Part shown: in pieces, positions 52,388 through 60,682 of the stretch
Layout: the number at the start of each line of letters is the position of its first letter
Numbering within the stretch: position 1 is the stretch's first letter
Assembly (NCBI GenBank): GCA_011526045.1
Contig: WYBE01000050.1
Location: 62,001-126,000, forward strand
Direction: 5' to 3'
Length of the DNA: 64,000 nucleotides
DNA from: Nevskiales bacterium
Lineage (GTDB): Bacteria; Pseudomonadota; Gammaproteobacteria; Steroidobacterales; GCA-2729495
The notes under the pieces: generated by a model
What the model saw: only the letters and a program-made list of their open reading frames with translations
Told to the model about the DNA's origin: nothing
Databases searched by the model: none
Position numbers and translations under genes: made by a program

Positions 52388-54575
52388 AGCGGTCCCCGGC
52401 CTTGAGCATCGCAGGCGTCAACCCGGCAGGCTTCAGAATGTCGGTCAGTGCATCGGCCACACCGCGCGCCATATCCCGCCCTCCGCACACCATGATCCTG
52501 GCGCCCTGGCTGATGGCCGCTGTGATCCGTGGCGCTTGCTGTCGCAAGGCATCCTGCACGTACTGCGGCCGCTCTCCGCGTGAGACTGCGATGGACAGAT
52601 GAGCCAGCTTGCCATCGGCGTGCCAGCCCGACAGCTCATTGCGATAGAGAAAATCGCTGTCGGGCTGGCGCAGTCCGAAGAACAGATGAACGGGGCGGTG
52701 TGACTTGTTGTTGCGTATGAAGCCCGCCAGTGGCCCGACCCCGGTGCCTGCCCCGATCAGGATCAGGGGTGTCCGATCGCAGCCCGCATGGAAACCCGGA
52801 TGGCGCCGCAAGAATCCCTGGGCCGTCTGGCCGGGCTCCAATTGAGTCAGTTGGCCCGAGGTCAGGCCGCCGACATGCTGGCGCACGACGATTTCGATGA
52901 AACCGTCCCGTGATCCCGATGCCAGGGAATACAGGCGGGGGATCGCCGAGCCTTCGGGTACGATGCCCAGCAGGTCGCCTGGCTCAAATCGCGTGAAGCG
53001 CTGGCCCGTCAGGCGCTGCCAGAACGACGCTTTGGGCAGCGCGAAGCGCAGGATCGACATCGGAGCCTGCACCGCCGCGCCATAGTCGTGGCGCTCCAGC
53101 AGGGTCAGCGTCTGGATGGCCGGAAGAGCCGGTTGGTGGGCGAGTTCCAGTTCGATGCCAAGCGCCTGGCCCAGTATTCGGCCCCAGCGGGCAAAGTCCT
53201 GCGGCGACTGGCGGTCGATAGTGTCGAAGGCCATCAGGGCAGGCCAGCTCTTGTCCCGAGCGACGTTGTCCACAGCGCGAGCGAATGCGCAGAAGGCCGG
53301 GAAGCTGCGGTCGCCGAAACCCAGTACCGCCACAGGAGCGGTGGGCGCGGTCTTCAGGCTCTGGAGCCGAACGAGAAAGCCCTTGGCCGAGGCTGGGGCA
53401 TCGCCCTCGCCATAGGTGGCGGCGAGGATCAGAAAGCGCCGCGCCCGACGATAGCGTGCGGGCTGGAAGGCTGCCATCGAGGCCACATGCACCGATTGCC
53501 CTGCATCACGCAAGCCACGAGCCAGCGTCGCAGCAAAACCCCAAGTGCTGCCGCCTTCGGAGCCCACCAGCACGATGGTGTCGGCCTGCGCGGCAGGTGT
53601 GTTGTCTGTAAGCCGGGGGCGACTGCGCCACCCCGGCAGCCAGACCAGTATCCCCGTCACGGCCAGTATCGGCCCCCCCATCGCCATCACTCCCAGGAAC
53701 AGCCCGAGCACGGCAGCGCCCTGCCCGGTATGCAGCATGTAGATCGTCTCCGACGCGCGTTGCCCGAGGCTCAGGTCCTGCCAGCCCAGCAGGGTGCCGG
53801 TTCCCTGATCCACATACCCCACGCCCCGGTCGGTTCTCAGGGTGAACATGTCCTGCGGATCGTCTGGCGCGGGAAAGCTCAGCTCGCGCAGCTCGGCCAC
53901 CGGCGTGGCGCGCAGGGCTTGCATCTCGGTCAGCGCAAGGCCGGCCTGACCGCTGACCGTGGCAGGCGTCTCCAGGCTGGCGACATCGATCGTGACGATC
54001 TCGAAGGTTTGGGCCGACATCGACAGTGCGGTCATGGCGGACAGCGCGAGCCCCAGCACCGTCACACGCGCGATGTCGGTATGCAGGCGTCCTGCGAGCG
54101 GGCCACGCAGGCGTGCCAACCAGTGTCGCCAGCCTCCCAGGCGACGGGCTACCAGCACCGTGCCGGAAATGGCCAGCAGCAGCATCGCCAGCGCGCCCGC
54201 TGCGACGATCAGGCGGCCGCTGTCGCCCAGGAGCAGCGAGCGGTGCAAATTGGTGAGCCAGCGCCGCAGCGGATTCGGGTCGGCGCTGGCCACATCGCGG
54301 CCTGTGGCCGGGTCGATCACGGCCGAATCGGGCTGGTCGCCATCGAACCACCACGCACTGATCTGCCCCGAAGGTGCGCGCCTGATCTGTTCCAGTCCGG
54401 GATGAGCCGCTTGCACCCGCGCGGCCAGATCGGCCACTGTCAGCGTGGCATCGGGCTGAAAGGTTCGAGCGGTCTCCAGCGCCGGAAAGAGCGAGAGTGC
54501 CGCGCCGCTCAGCACCGTGACAACCAGCAGGACGGCCAGCACGAGGCCCAGCCAGCGGTGCAGGATACGCATCAT
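52368..54575 (-). CDS. PepSY-flavodoxin-ferredoxin-reductase fusion protein
   Basis: A 735-residue membrane flavoprotein. Residues 1 to about 330 form a PepSY_TM domain with four hydrophobic segments, including LHRWLGLVLAVLLVVTVLSG and the LLTNLHRSLLLGDSG-type loop. Residues about 335-480 are flavodoxin-like (LVGSEGGSTWGFAA, TYGEGDAP). The remainder is a NADPH-cytochrome-reductase-type module with FAD motif RLYSLASG and NADP-binding GAGTGVGPLAGF. It would carry electrons from cytoplasmic NADPH into or across the membrane. Confidence 0.92.
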   Translation of the reverse strand: MMRILHRWLGLVLAVLLVVTVLSGAALSLFPALETARTFQPDATLTVADLAARVQAAHPGLEQIRRAPSGQISAWWFDGDQPDSAVIDPATGRDVASADPNPLRRWLTNLHRSLLLGDSGRLIVAAGALAMLLLAISGTVLVARRLGGWRHWLARLRGPLAGRLHTDIARVTVLGLALSAMTALSMSAQTFEIVTIDVASLETPATVSGQAGLALTEMQALRATPVAELRELSFPAPDDPQDMFTLRTDRGVGYVDQGTGTLLGWQDLSLGQRASETIYMLHTGQGAAVLGLFLGVMAMGGPILAVTGILVWLPGWRSRPRLTDNTPAAQADTIVLVGSEGGSTWGFAATLARGLRDAGQSVHVASMAAFQPARYRRARRFLILAATYGEGDAPASAKGFLVRLQSLKTAPTAPVAVLGFGDRSFPAFCAFARAVDNVARDKSWPALMAFDTIDRQSPQDFARWGRILGQALGIELELAHQPALPAIQTLTLLERHDYGAAVQAPMSILRFALPKASFWQRLTGQRFTRFEPGDLLGIVPEGSAIPRLYSLASGSRDGFIEIVVRQHVGGLTSGQLTQLEPGQTAQGFLRRHPGFHAGCDRTPLILIGAGTGVGPLAGFIRNNKSHRPVHLFFGLRQPDSDFLYRNELSGWHADGKLAHLSIAVSRGERPQYVQDALRQQAPRITAAISQGARIMVCGGRDMARGVADALTDILKPAGLTPAMLKAGDRYVEDIY

Positions 54576-54596
54576 CGCGGCAGCTTCCGATCAGGA

Positions 54597-55067
54597 TCAG
54601 AGGCCGTAGCTGAAGCCGGCGACATAGCGCCGCCCGGCGACGGGCTTGCCAGCCCCGGCGGTCGTCAATGGCACCGAAACGTCACGTGGACTGTCCTGCA
54701 TATCCTCCGCGGCGGCATCCACGTTCAGCTTGTAGCCCGCATCGAACAGGGCATCGGCCAAGTCCACCGTCACCTTCAGGCTGCGGCCTGCGCCCACGCT
54801 GGCACCGGTGATGCCATCGATCTGCGAGCGGTTGCCGCCAGTCGCGCGATACCAGTCCGGCAGGTGCTTGTAATACTTCGATTTCTTACCCGCGACCCAC
54901 AGTGTGCGCACATAGGCGCCGTTTGCATCGGTCAGGTACAGCGCCAGGTAGGCGCCATTGCCGCCATAGTTCTTGAGCGTGGTGGTCAAAGTGACCGGAC
55001 GTGCCGCAGCCAGGTTAGGCAGCGCCATGGCTGCGGACAGGGCCAGGCAAGAGACGAGCTTTTTCAT
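54597..55067 (-). CDS. DUF2271 exported protein with flavinylation-like motif
   Basis: A 156-residue periplasmic protein with a signal peptide (MKKLVSCLALSAAMALPNLAAA). It contains DGITGAS at residues 84-90, which fits the D-x-x-[S/T]-G-A-[T/S] pattern used by ApbE to attach FMN, with Ser90 the candidate acceptor. An aromatic KYYKHLPDWYR segment precedes it. An apbE gene lies two genes downstream in the same operon. A flavin-carrying role is inferred from the motif and context. Confidence 0.8.
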   Translation of the reverse strand: MKKLVSCLALSAAMALPNLAAARPVTLTTTLKNYGGNGAYLALYLTDANGAYVRTLWVAGKKSKYYKHLPDWYRATGGNRSQIDGITGASVGAGRSLKVTVDLADALFDAGYKLNVDAAAEDMQDSPRDVSVPLTTAGAGKPVAGRRYVAGFSYGL

Positions 55068-55118
55068 GATGATTCCTTCGCAAGTAGAACGATGTCGTTC
55101 GTGGAGGTGCAGGCGCCT

Positions 55119-56387
55119 CTAGCGCAGCGCGAACACCTCGTGATGAACGCGACGTGGGCGCTGCCCCGTCGCCTGGAGTCCCGACACGACCGCATCACGC
55201 AGGCCAGCCGGTCCGCAATAAAACAGCTCCGATTCGCACAGCGGGAAGGGCACCAACTGGATTAGCCGTTGCGCTGTCAAGCACCCGTCTTCGGCGCTGG
55301 CCATGACATGCACCGTCAGGCCGGGATGGCGTGCGGCAATGGTCGCCAAGCGCTCTGCGGCGAAAGCTTCGGGTCGCGTCGTCACCACCCAGACCAGAGC
55401 GATCTCCTGCTGGTCGGCATCGGTCAATGCCTCGGCCCAGGCCAGGAAAGGTGTGATGCCGATGCCGCCGGCCAGCCATACCTGGCGCCGCACGCGCCTG
55501 CGGAAAACGAACCGACCGTAAGGCCCCTCGAGCCGCAGGCGTTTACCGGGTGACAGACGTTCGGGCAGACGCCGGGTCCAGTTGCCCAGGGATTTGATGG
55601 CGAAGCGGAGGCGACCGTCCGCACTCGGTGCACTCGCTATGGTGAAGGGATGAGCCTCGGCCATCCCCACATCGGAGGCCGACAGGAAGGCGAACTGACC
55701 CGGCCGCCAGCGCAGGGCTCGCCCTTCTGGGCGCAGCATCACTTCCGCGACCGTTCCGTGCTGGTCGATGTTCTCCAGCACAAATGCACGCGGACGCAGG
55801 TACGGTGCGACGAACTGCATGAACAGCCAAGCCGCCAACCCTGCCAGGCTCAAGGCATTCAGGTACAGGCCGAGCGTGCCATCCAGGCCGGCGGGCTGAT
55901 CGATGGCAAGCTGGTGGAATGCGGCGACGGCAAACAGAAGCCCTGTGAAGCGGTGAGTGAAGCGCCAGATCGGCCAGGGCAACTCCAGTCGAGTGAAGGG
56001 AATCCGCTTGATCCAACTGACCAGGATCAGCCCGATGAGGCCATTGAATGCGACTTCACCGACGTCCGAAGCAAATTCCCCCAGTCGCGTTTCGCGCACG
56101 ACATTTTCTAGCTCGGGCTCGAAGGTGTTGTGCCCGATCATCAGGGCCAGTGCGGCAATTCCCAGCCATTTATGAACCTCATACATCCGATCGAGCCCCC
56201 CAAACAGGGGTTCGGCCCAACGCGGGCGTGCGGACAAGACCAAGGCCAGACTCATGGCAGCAATGGATGCCGCGCCCAGCGCAATGCCTATTGCGACGTC
56301 CGCACCATCGGGCGCATAAGTCTGTGCACCAAGCACGGCCGCGTACAGAACGGCCAGGGTGGCCAATATCGATCCCGTCAGGTACAT
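55119..56387 (-). CDS. Ferric-reductase-like transmembrane flavoprotein
   Basis: A 422-residue protein. The first half has six hydrophobic segments with paired histidines for heme (YEVHKWLGIAALALMIGHN and FTHRFTGLLFAVAAFHQ). The second half is a ferredoxin-reductase module with FAD motif PFTIASAP and nucleotide-binding WLAGGIGITPFLAW. This is the layout of ferric reductase/NOX-like proteins that move electrons from NAD(P)H to the outer side. The start is set by AAGGAG at 56393-56398. Confidence 0.9.
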   Translation of the reverse strand: MYLTGSILATLAVLYAAVLGAQTYAPDGADVAIGIALGAASIAAMSLALVLSARPRWAEPLFGGLDRMYEVHKWLGIAALALMIGHNTFEPELENVVRETRLGEFASDVGEVAFNGLIGLILVSWIKRIPFTRLELPWPIWRFTHRFTGLLFAVAAFHQLAIDQPAGLDGTLGLYLNALSLAGLAAWLFMQFVAPYLRPRAFVLENIDQHGTVAEVMLRPEGRALRWRPGQFAFLSASDVGMAEAHPFTIASAPSADGRLRFAIKSLGNWTRRLPERLSPGKRLRLEGPYGRFVFRRRVRRQVWLAGGIGITPFLAWAEALTDADQQEIALVWVVTTRPEAFAAERLATIAARHPGLTVHVMASAEDGCLTAQRLIQLVPFPLCESELFYCGPAGLRDAVVSGLQATGQRPRRVHHEVFALR

Positions 56388-56397
56388 GGTGCACTCC

Positions 56398-56790
56398 TTA
56401 GCGCGTGCCCTCCGGCGCCGCCGGGGCGGGCGGGCGCCGCGATTTGTCATCAGAGGGCTTGCCCGTCTTGGCCGCTTGACCTCGCCCAGCAGGCAGGTAG
56501 CGCGACGAGTCGGCGCCAGAGCGGAAGCGGACCTCCAGTTTCTGGACCGCGAGCGATGCCGGGTCGATCTTCAAACGAATCTGGTTGCCGTCACCGTCCC
56601 GGCCACGGACTTCGTAGCAGCCATCGTCGATGCGCAGGCGCTCTGTCGTGATGCCCAGTTCCGTTACACGGGCCGTAACGGTTTCGCGGGACTGCCATTC
56701 GGCCATGGGTCGGTGGCAATCGTCGTCAGCCAGCGCGGCACCAGAGGCAGTCAGCGCGATCACTACGGCAATCGGCAGGAATGTTTTCAT
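56398..56790 (-). CDS. Small exported PepSY-domain protein
   Basis: A 130-residue periplasmic protein with a signal peptide (MKTFLPIAVVIALTASGAALA), two cysteines (DDDCHRPM and DDGCYEVRG) and a PepSY-type segment (LRIDDGCYEVRGRDGDGNQIRLKID, given as two parts). The tail is basic and proline-rich. It is the first gene of the redox operon, with a short divergent promoter shared with the response-regulator gene. Such small PepSY proteins often flank two-component systems. Confidence 0.8.
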   Translation of the reverse strand: MKTFLPIAVVIALTASGAALADDDCHRPMAEWQSRETVTARVTELGITTERLRIDDGCYEVRGRDGDGNQIRLKIDPASLAVQKLEVRFRSGADSSRYLPAGRGQAAKTGKPSDDKSRRPPAPAAPEGTR

Positions 56791-56869
56791 GGTGAGCTCC
56801 TTTATCCTTGATGGCTTGAGGATGCTCTGCCAACGTGACCGCAGCCTGAGCCCTGAGCGAAAATTGCTT

Positions 56870-56885
56870 CAGGTTGCCGTCAGGT
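56870..56885. promoter_or_regulatory. 11-bp-phased direct repeat, candidate response-regulator site
   Basis: CAGGT occurs at 56870-56874 and again at 56881-56885, an 11-base period typical of OmpR/PmrA-type tandem binding sites. It lies in the 129-base divergent promoter between the PepSY gene and the response regulator. Confidence 0.5.
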
Positions 56886-56919
56886 ATGCCGTTGCGTTGG
56901 CCCATAGAGGAAAGGTTCA

Positions 56920-57579
56920 ATGCGTGTCCTGCTGATTGAAGACGACGACGTGTTGGGCGCAGCCGTGCGCGACCAGATTGCGAGCGATGGCCATTCCGTG
57001 GATTGGGTGCGTCGCCTCGATGCGGCGGACCATGCGATCGCGGGTGTGCCTTACGACCTCGTTCTGCTGGACCTGATGTTGCCCGATGGCCAGGGCATTC
57101 CCTTCCTGCGGCGCCTGCGCGCACGGGGTACGGCCACACCGGTCATCATCCTGACGGCCCTTGATCAGGTGTCAGACCGGATCGAGGGGCTGAATGCCGG
57201 CGCCGACGACTATCTCGTGAAGCCCTTTGATCTGGCCGAATTGTCGGCGCGCATCGGATCGGTTGCGCGTCGATACAGAGGCAACCCCAATCCTATCGTC
57301 ATCCATGGATCACTCCAGATCGATCTGGCCGCACGCAGCATCCGCCGTGACGGCCGCCTGGTGCCGCTGACGGCGCGCGAATGGGCGTTGTTCGAGGCAT
57401 TCCTGTCCCGACCCGGCCAGTTGCTCTCGAAAGCGCAGTTGGAGGAAAAGCTTTATGCCTTCGATGCCGAAGTGGAGAGCAACGCCATCGAGGTGCATGT
57501 CAGCCGCCTGCGCAAGAAGCTGGGCGCCGAGATCATCGTGACCGAACGCGGACTGGGCTATCGGTTGGGGCAGGCATGA
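56920..57579 (+). CDS. OmpR-family response regulator
   Basis: A 219-residue regulator with a receiver domain (acidic pocket EDDD at residues 7-10, phospho-acceptor Asp51 in LVLLDLMLPDGQ, LVKPFDLAEL lysine) and a winged-helix DNA-binding domain (LTAREWALFEAFLSRPGQLLS, VEVHVSRLRKKLG). It overlaps the kinase gene by four bases (ATGA). Being divergent from the redox operon, it probably controls that operon, likely through the phased CAGGT site. Confidence 0.93.
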   Translation: MRVLLIEDDDVLGAAVRDQIASDGHSVDWVRRLDAADHAIAGVPYDLVLLDLMLPDGQGIPFLRRLRARGTATPVIILTALDQVSDRIEGLNAGADDYLVKPFDLAELSARIGSVARRYRGNPNPIVIHGSLQIDLAARSIRRDGRLVPLTAREWALFEAFLSRPGQLLSKAQLEEKLYAFDAEVESNAIEVHVSRLRKKLGAEIIVTERGLGYRLGQA

Positions 57580-58961
57580 GGATGCCCGGAAGCCTGCAGC
57601 GGCGCCTGGGGCTTTCGCTGGGAATCCTGCTGACGGGGCTCTGGATCGGTGCCGCCTCAGTGACGGCGGTCCTGGTGCGCAATGCCATCGAGGAAATCTT
57701 TGACTCGGCCCTCCAGGAAACGGCGCAGCGAATCCTGCCGCTGGCAGTCGCAGACGTTCTTGGGCGTGAGGAAGAAGGGGTGACCCAGCGCCTGGCCGAA
57801 ATCCGCGAGCACAACGAACTGCTCACCTATGCCGTGCGCGATGCCCAAGGACGCATCCTGCTGCTTTCGCACGACGCCAACCCGGTGGTCTTCCCTCATT
57901 GGAGTGGCATCGGATTCAGTCAGTCCACAACCCACCGCTTCTACAGCGAAGAGACACTGCAAGGCTCTATCCGGCTCACTGTCGCCGAACCGCTGGCGTA
58001 TCGTATGGTCGTGGCGCGTGAAATCCAGATGGGTTTGGTTCTGCCCTTGTTGATTTTTCTGCCCATTGCGCTGCTGGCCATCGTGCTGACCGTGCGTACG
58101 ACCCTGGCCCCCTTGCGGCGCTTCCGTGAACGGCTGGCGGCACGTGGGGTACGCGATCTGTCGCTGGTCCCGGCGGATGAACTGCCGGCAGAGGTCGCGC
58201 CGGTGGCCGAGACCCTGAACGGCTTGCTCGGGCGGCTCGGCGCCGCCTTCGAAGCCGAGCGCAGCTTCGCCGCCAATGCCGCCCATGAACTGCGCACGCC
58301 ACTGGCGGGCGCCATCGCGCAGGCCCAGCGCCTGCAGGCAGAGACGGGCGACCCGGCGGCAAAGGCCCGCGCATCCGATATCGAAGCGACACTCAAGCGC
58401 CTGACGCGGCTCTCCGAACGCTTGATGCAACTGGCACGGGCCGAAGGCGGACGGCTGCGCCTGGAACAGGTCTCGGATCTGCGGCCCGTAGCGCGCATCC
58501 TGGCCGACGAGTTGTCTCGCACGGCGGGCGCAGATCGAATCTCCCTGTCGCTGCCGGCCGATCCCCTGATGTCGGATCTCGATCCCGACGTGTTCGCGAT
58601 CCTCTATCGCAACCTCGTCGAAAACGCCCTGCGCCATGGCGCGGACGGCACGCCCATCCATGTTTCGCTGGCCAGCGACGGCGTACTGACGGTCGCCAAC
58701 GATGGGCCTGTCGTGCCGAACGAAACCCTTGCCCGGCTGGCGGACCGATTCGAGCGCGCGGGAAAGCTCAGGGATGGCAGTGGTCTTGGGCTGGCGATCG
58801 TTCATGCGATTGCCCAGCGCATCGGCAGTGCGTTGGTCCTGAAGTCGCCGAGGCCCGGACAGGATTCAGGCTTCGAGGCATGCCTGACTCTTCCCACTAC
58901 GATGAGTGATAACAACCTGTTGATCGGCTCGGGCAGCCTTTTTGGTAATTCGCCGAGCTGA
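57576..58961 (+). CDS. Sensor histidine kinase
   Basis: A 461-residue QseC/PmrB-type kinase: two membrane segments (residues 11-34 and 153-176) flank a periplasmic sensor, then a HAMP-like linker, an H-box with His237 (NAAHELRTPLAG), an N-box (LVENALRHGADG) and a G-box (DGSGLGLAIVHAIAQ). The last 20 residues after FEACLTLP are not conserved and may be read-through from a junction with the adjoining conjugative-element remnant. Confidence 0.92.
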   Translation: MRMPGSLQRRLGLSLGILLTGLWIGAASVTAVLVRNAIEEIFDSALQETAQRILPLAVADVLGREEEGVTQRLAEIREHNELLTYAVRDAQGRILLLSHDANPVVFPHWSGIGFSQSTTHRFYSEETLQGSIRLTVAEPLAYRMVVAREIQMGLVLPLLIFLPIALLAIVLTVRTTLAPLRRFRERLAARGVRDLSLVPADELPAEVAPVAETLNGLLGRLGAAFEAERSFAANAAHELRTPLAGAIAQAQRLQAETGDPAAKARASDIEATLKRLTRLSERLMQLARAEGGRLRLEQVSDLRPVARILADELSRTAGADRISLSLPADPLMSDLDPDVFAILYRNLVENALRHGADGTPIHVSLASDGVLTVANDGPVVPNETLARLADRFERAGKLRDGSGLGLAIVHAIAQRIGSALVLKSPRPGQDSGFEACLTLPTTMSDNNLLIGSGSLFGNSPS

Positions 58962-58969
58962 ATACACGG

Positions 58970-59182
58970 TCAGCCTGCAAGCCCGCCCGCGCCGCGCCGC
59001 TGCGGTTGCAACGACCAGATGGTGGCCCCGAGTACGGCGACCGACAGGCCGCCGACGAGCATGGCCAGCGTGCGCCGCTTCAGCCGGGTCACAGCACGTG
59101 GCTGGGCGCGCAGCGCCACCGCCTCGGGCGCGACCTTGCCCGCCTGCGGCGTGGCAAGGTCAGGGGTATCGTCCTGGCTCAT
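58970..59182 (-). pseudogene. trbI: trbI 5' fragment
   Basis: Starts with GGAGG before ATG 59182 and reads a conjugal-transfer TrbI N-terminus: MSQDDTPDL, a basic stretch RLKRRTLAMLVGGLSVAVLG and a membrane helix before SLQPQRRGAG. A full TrbI has over 400 residues; only about 70 remain. It marks the end of a decayed integrative conjugative element. Confidence 0.75.
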
Positions 59183-59568
59183 GGTTAGTTCCTCCGTGCC
59201 ACGCCATTCGAGCGTGCAGATTTCGGAGCGGCGGCTCGCGAACTCGAATTGCAGGCGGATCGCCAGCGGAATGACGTAGTTCTCCAGTCCTTCCGCCTCC
59301 AGCTTCTCCAGATGGCGGAAGATCAACGCCAGCTCGTCGTCCACGATGAGCCGGGTTTCCTCGCCGGGCGGGAACATCGGAACATGACGGCACGGATTCG
59401 TGCCGTCCGGGCGGTAGCCCCACACCTCGGCTAAATTGAACATCTTGCGCAGCACGCCGGGGTAATCTTGCACAGGAAGCCGGGCACCACGGTATCCCGC
59501 AGTTCGACATCCTTGGCCTGGGGTTGCGCCGCCTCCACGGCGGTCTTGGTGAGCTTGATCTTTGCCAT
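59183..59568 (-). pseudogene. Tyrosine integrase, deleted and frameshifted
   Basis: From ATG 59568 it reads the usual integrase start (MAKIKLTKTAVEAAQPQAKD, GFLCKITP). It then jumps, with a frame change, to an internal segment (VLRKMFNLAEVWGYRPDG, DDELALIFRHLEKLEAEG, FASRRSEICTLEW) and runs directly into the trbI leader. An internal block and the catalytic C-terminus are missing. Probably the integrase of the same conjugative element as trbI. Confidence 0.8.
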
Positions 59569-59740
59569 GATGACTCCTTGGAACGACCCGATTCCAAGAG
59601 CCACATAGGAGCGGCGAGAGGGGAAGCCGGGTCAGGTTTCAGAAAGCACCGGCATATGATAGACGCGCGTAAGTTATTGATAAACCTGCTGTATCGAACT
59701 ACGGCGCAGTCCAGCCAAGTACCGGGCTGGAGTCATCGTC

Positions 59741-59775
59741 AAAACAAAAAAAAGCCTTCCCGCAGGGAAGGCTCT
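59741..59775 (-). terminator. Rho-independent terminator
   Basis: The arms AGCCTTCCC and GGGAAGGCT (59753-59773) with a GCA loop form a perfect 9-base stem. The A-run before it (59741-59753) gives the U-tract on minus-strand RNA. It lies 33 bases after the stop of the cysteine-rich secreted gene at 59808. Confidence 0.9.
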
Positions 59776-59807
59776 TTCCGTCGATGTGACGTGCAGCGGT
59801 AGCGGCG

Positions 59808-60158
59808 CTACGGGTTCACCCAGGTGCCGCCCTGGAATCCACAACCGATCTCGAGACCCGCGGGATCGCCTTCGAAGTAAAGCAGCTTGGTCGCACCCTT
59901 GTCGCAGGTGCCGACCAGGCCTTCGACGGGGCAGGCGCCGGCCGCGTGCACCGCATCGCTGTTCTCGTCGGTCTTGCCCAGTTCCTCGCACTTGGCCGCG
60001 TCGATCGGCATCTCGCAAACCTTGAACGGGCCAGCGAACATGTTCTGCTGCACATATTGGCAGTGTCCTGCATCGTCCGCGGCGAGAGCGACGCCGGCGA
60101 ACGGGCCTGCGGCGAACAATGCGACGGCCGCGATTCTGGCCGCTGCTTTAATCATCAT
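59808..60158 (-). CDS. Small cysteine-rich exported protein
   Basis: A 116-residue protein with a signal peptide (cleavage near VALAADD, residue 27) and six cysteines in the mature part (HCQY, KVCEM, AKCEE, GACPV, GTCDK, IGCGF), suggesting three disulfides. No family recognised. The start is one of two adjacent ATGs after GGGGG. It stands alone with its own strong terminator. Confidence 0.75.
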   Translation of the reverse strand: MMIKAAARIAAVALFAAGPFAGVALAADDAGHCQYVQQNMFAGPFKVCEMPIDAAKCEELGKTDENSDAVHAAGACPVEGLVGTCDKGATKLLYFEGDPAGLEIGCGFQGGTWVNP

Positions 60159-60682
60159 GGGCAATCCCCCCTCGTTGTTGGTCTTGGCGTGGTGGCGATC
60201 ACGACTGCCATTGCGGCCTGGATACGCTTGCGGCCGCAGTGCAATCGGCCCGAATCTTGGCATGCCAAAGGTCAATAATCTAGGTTGGAGGCGGTGCCGA
60301 GACCGCCTGATAGTCGTCGCTGTCCGCCGCGTGAAACGAACTCCGGGCCGCCCGGAAGGCGCGGCGTCGCGCGAGCGTCCTGGTCGTGCTCGCCGCAGGT
60401 GCGGCTGAATGGAAAACCGTGACGGCCCGGAAACGTTCATGGCGCAATTCGCTGACCAAGGCGGGAGCCTGCGGGCACGGCTACGCGCTGTCCGACACCA
60501 GTCGGAGCTTCATAAAACGTTGTTTATGAACAAGAAAGCCGCTTGGTTTCGCCAGGGCTCGGGTCCTGGCAGCCGATCCGGGTGGGGTGTGAGTTGAGGG
60601 TAAACCCTCAGGCGTGACGCTTGCCGTCGCGGACGCGATCTCTCACGATGCCGGCTCGTCGTCGCATCAAGGGGAGGGCCGC
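60159..60682. other. Interval before the NYN gene, with one inverted repeat
   Basis: No convincing gene: a short frame at 60409-60597 has no ribosome site or recognisable motif. TTCATAAA-N6-TTTATGAA (60509-60530) is a perfect 8-base inverted repeat, an AT-rich spot that could be an operator for the NYN gene. Confidence 0.5.

Noticed and set aside
53088-55265. Long plus-strand frame of over 700 codons
   Set aside because: Antisense to the PepSY-flavodoxin reductase and DUF2271 genes; Gln/His/Arg-rich shadow sequence.
60409-60597. Short plus-strand frame
   Set aside because: No ribosome site, no motif, and an inverted repeat lies inside it.
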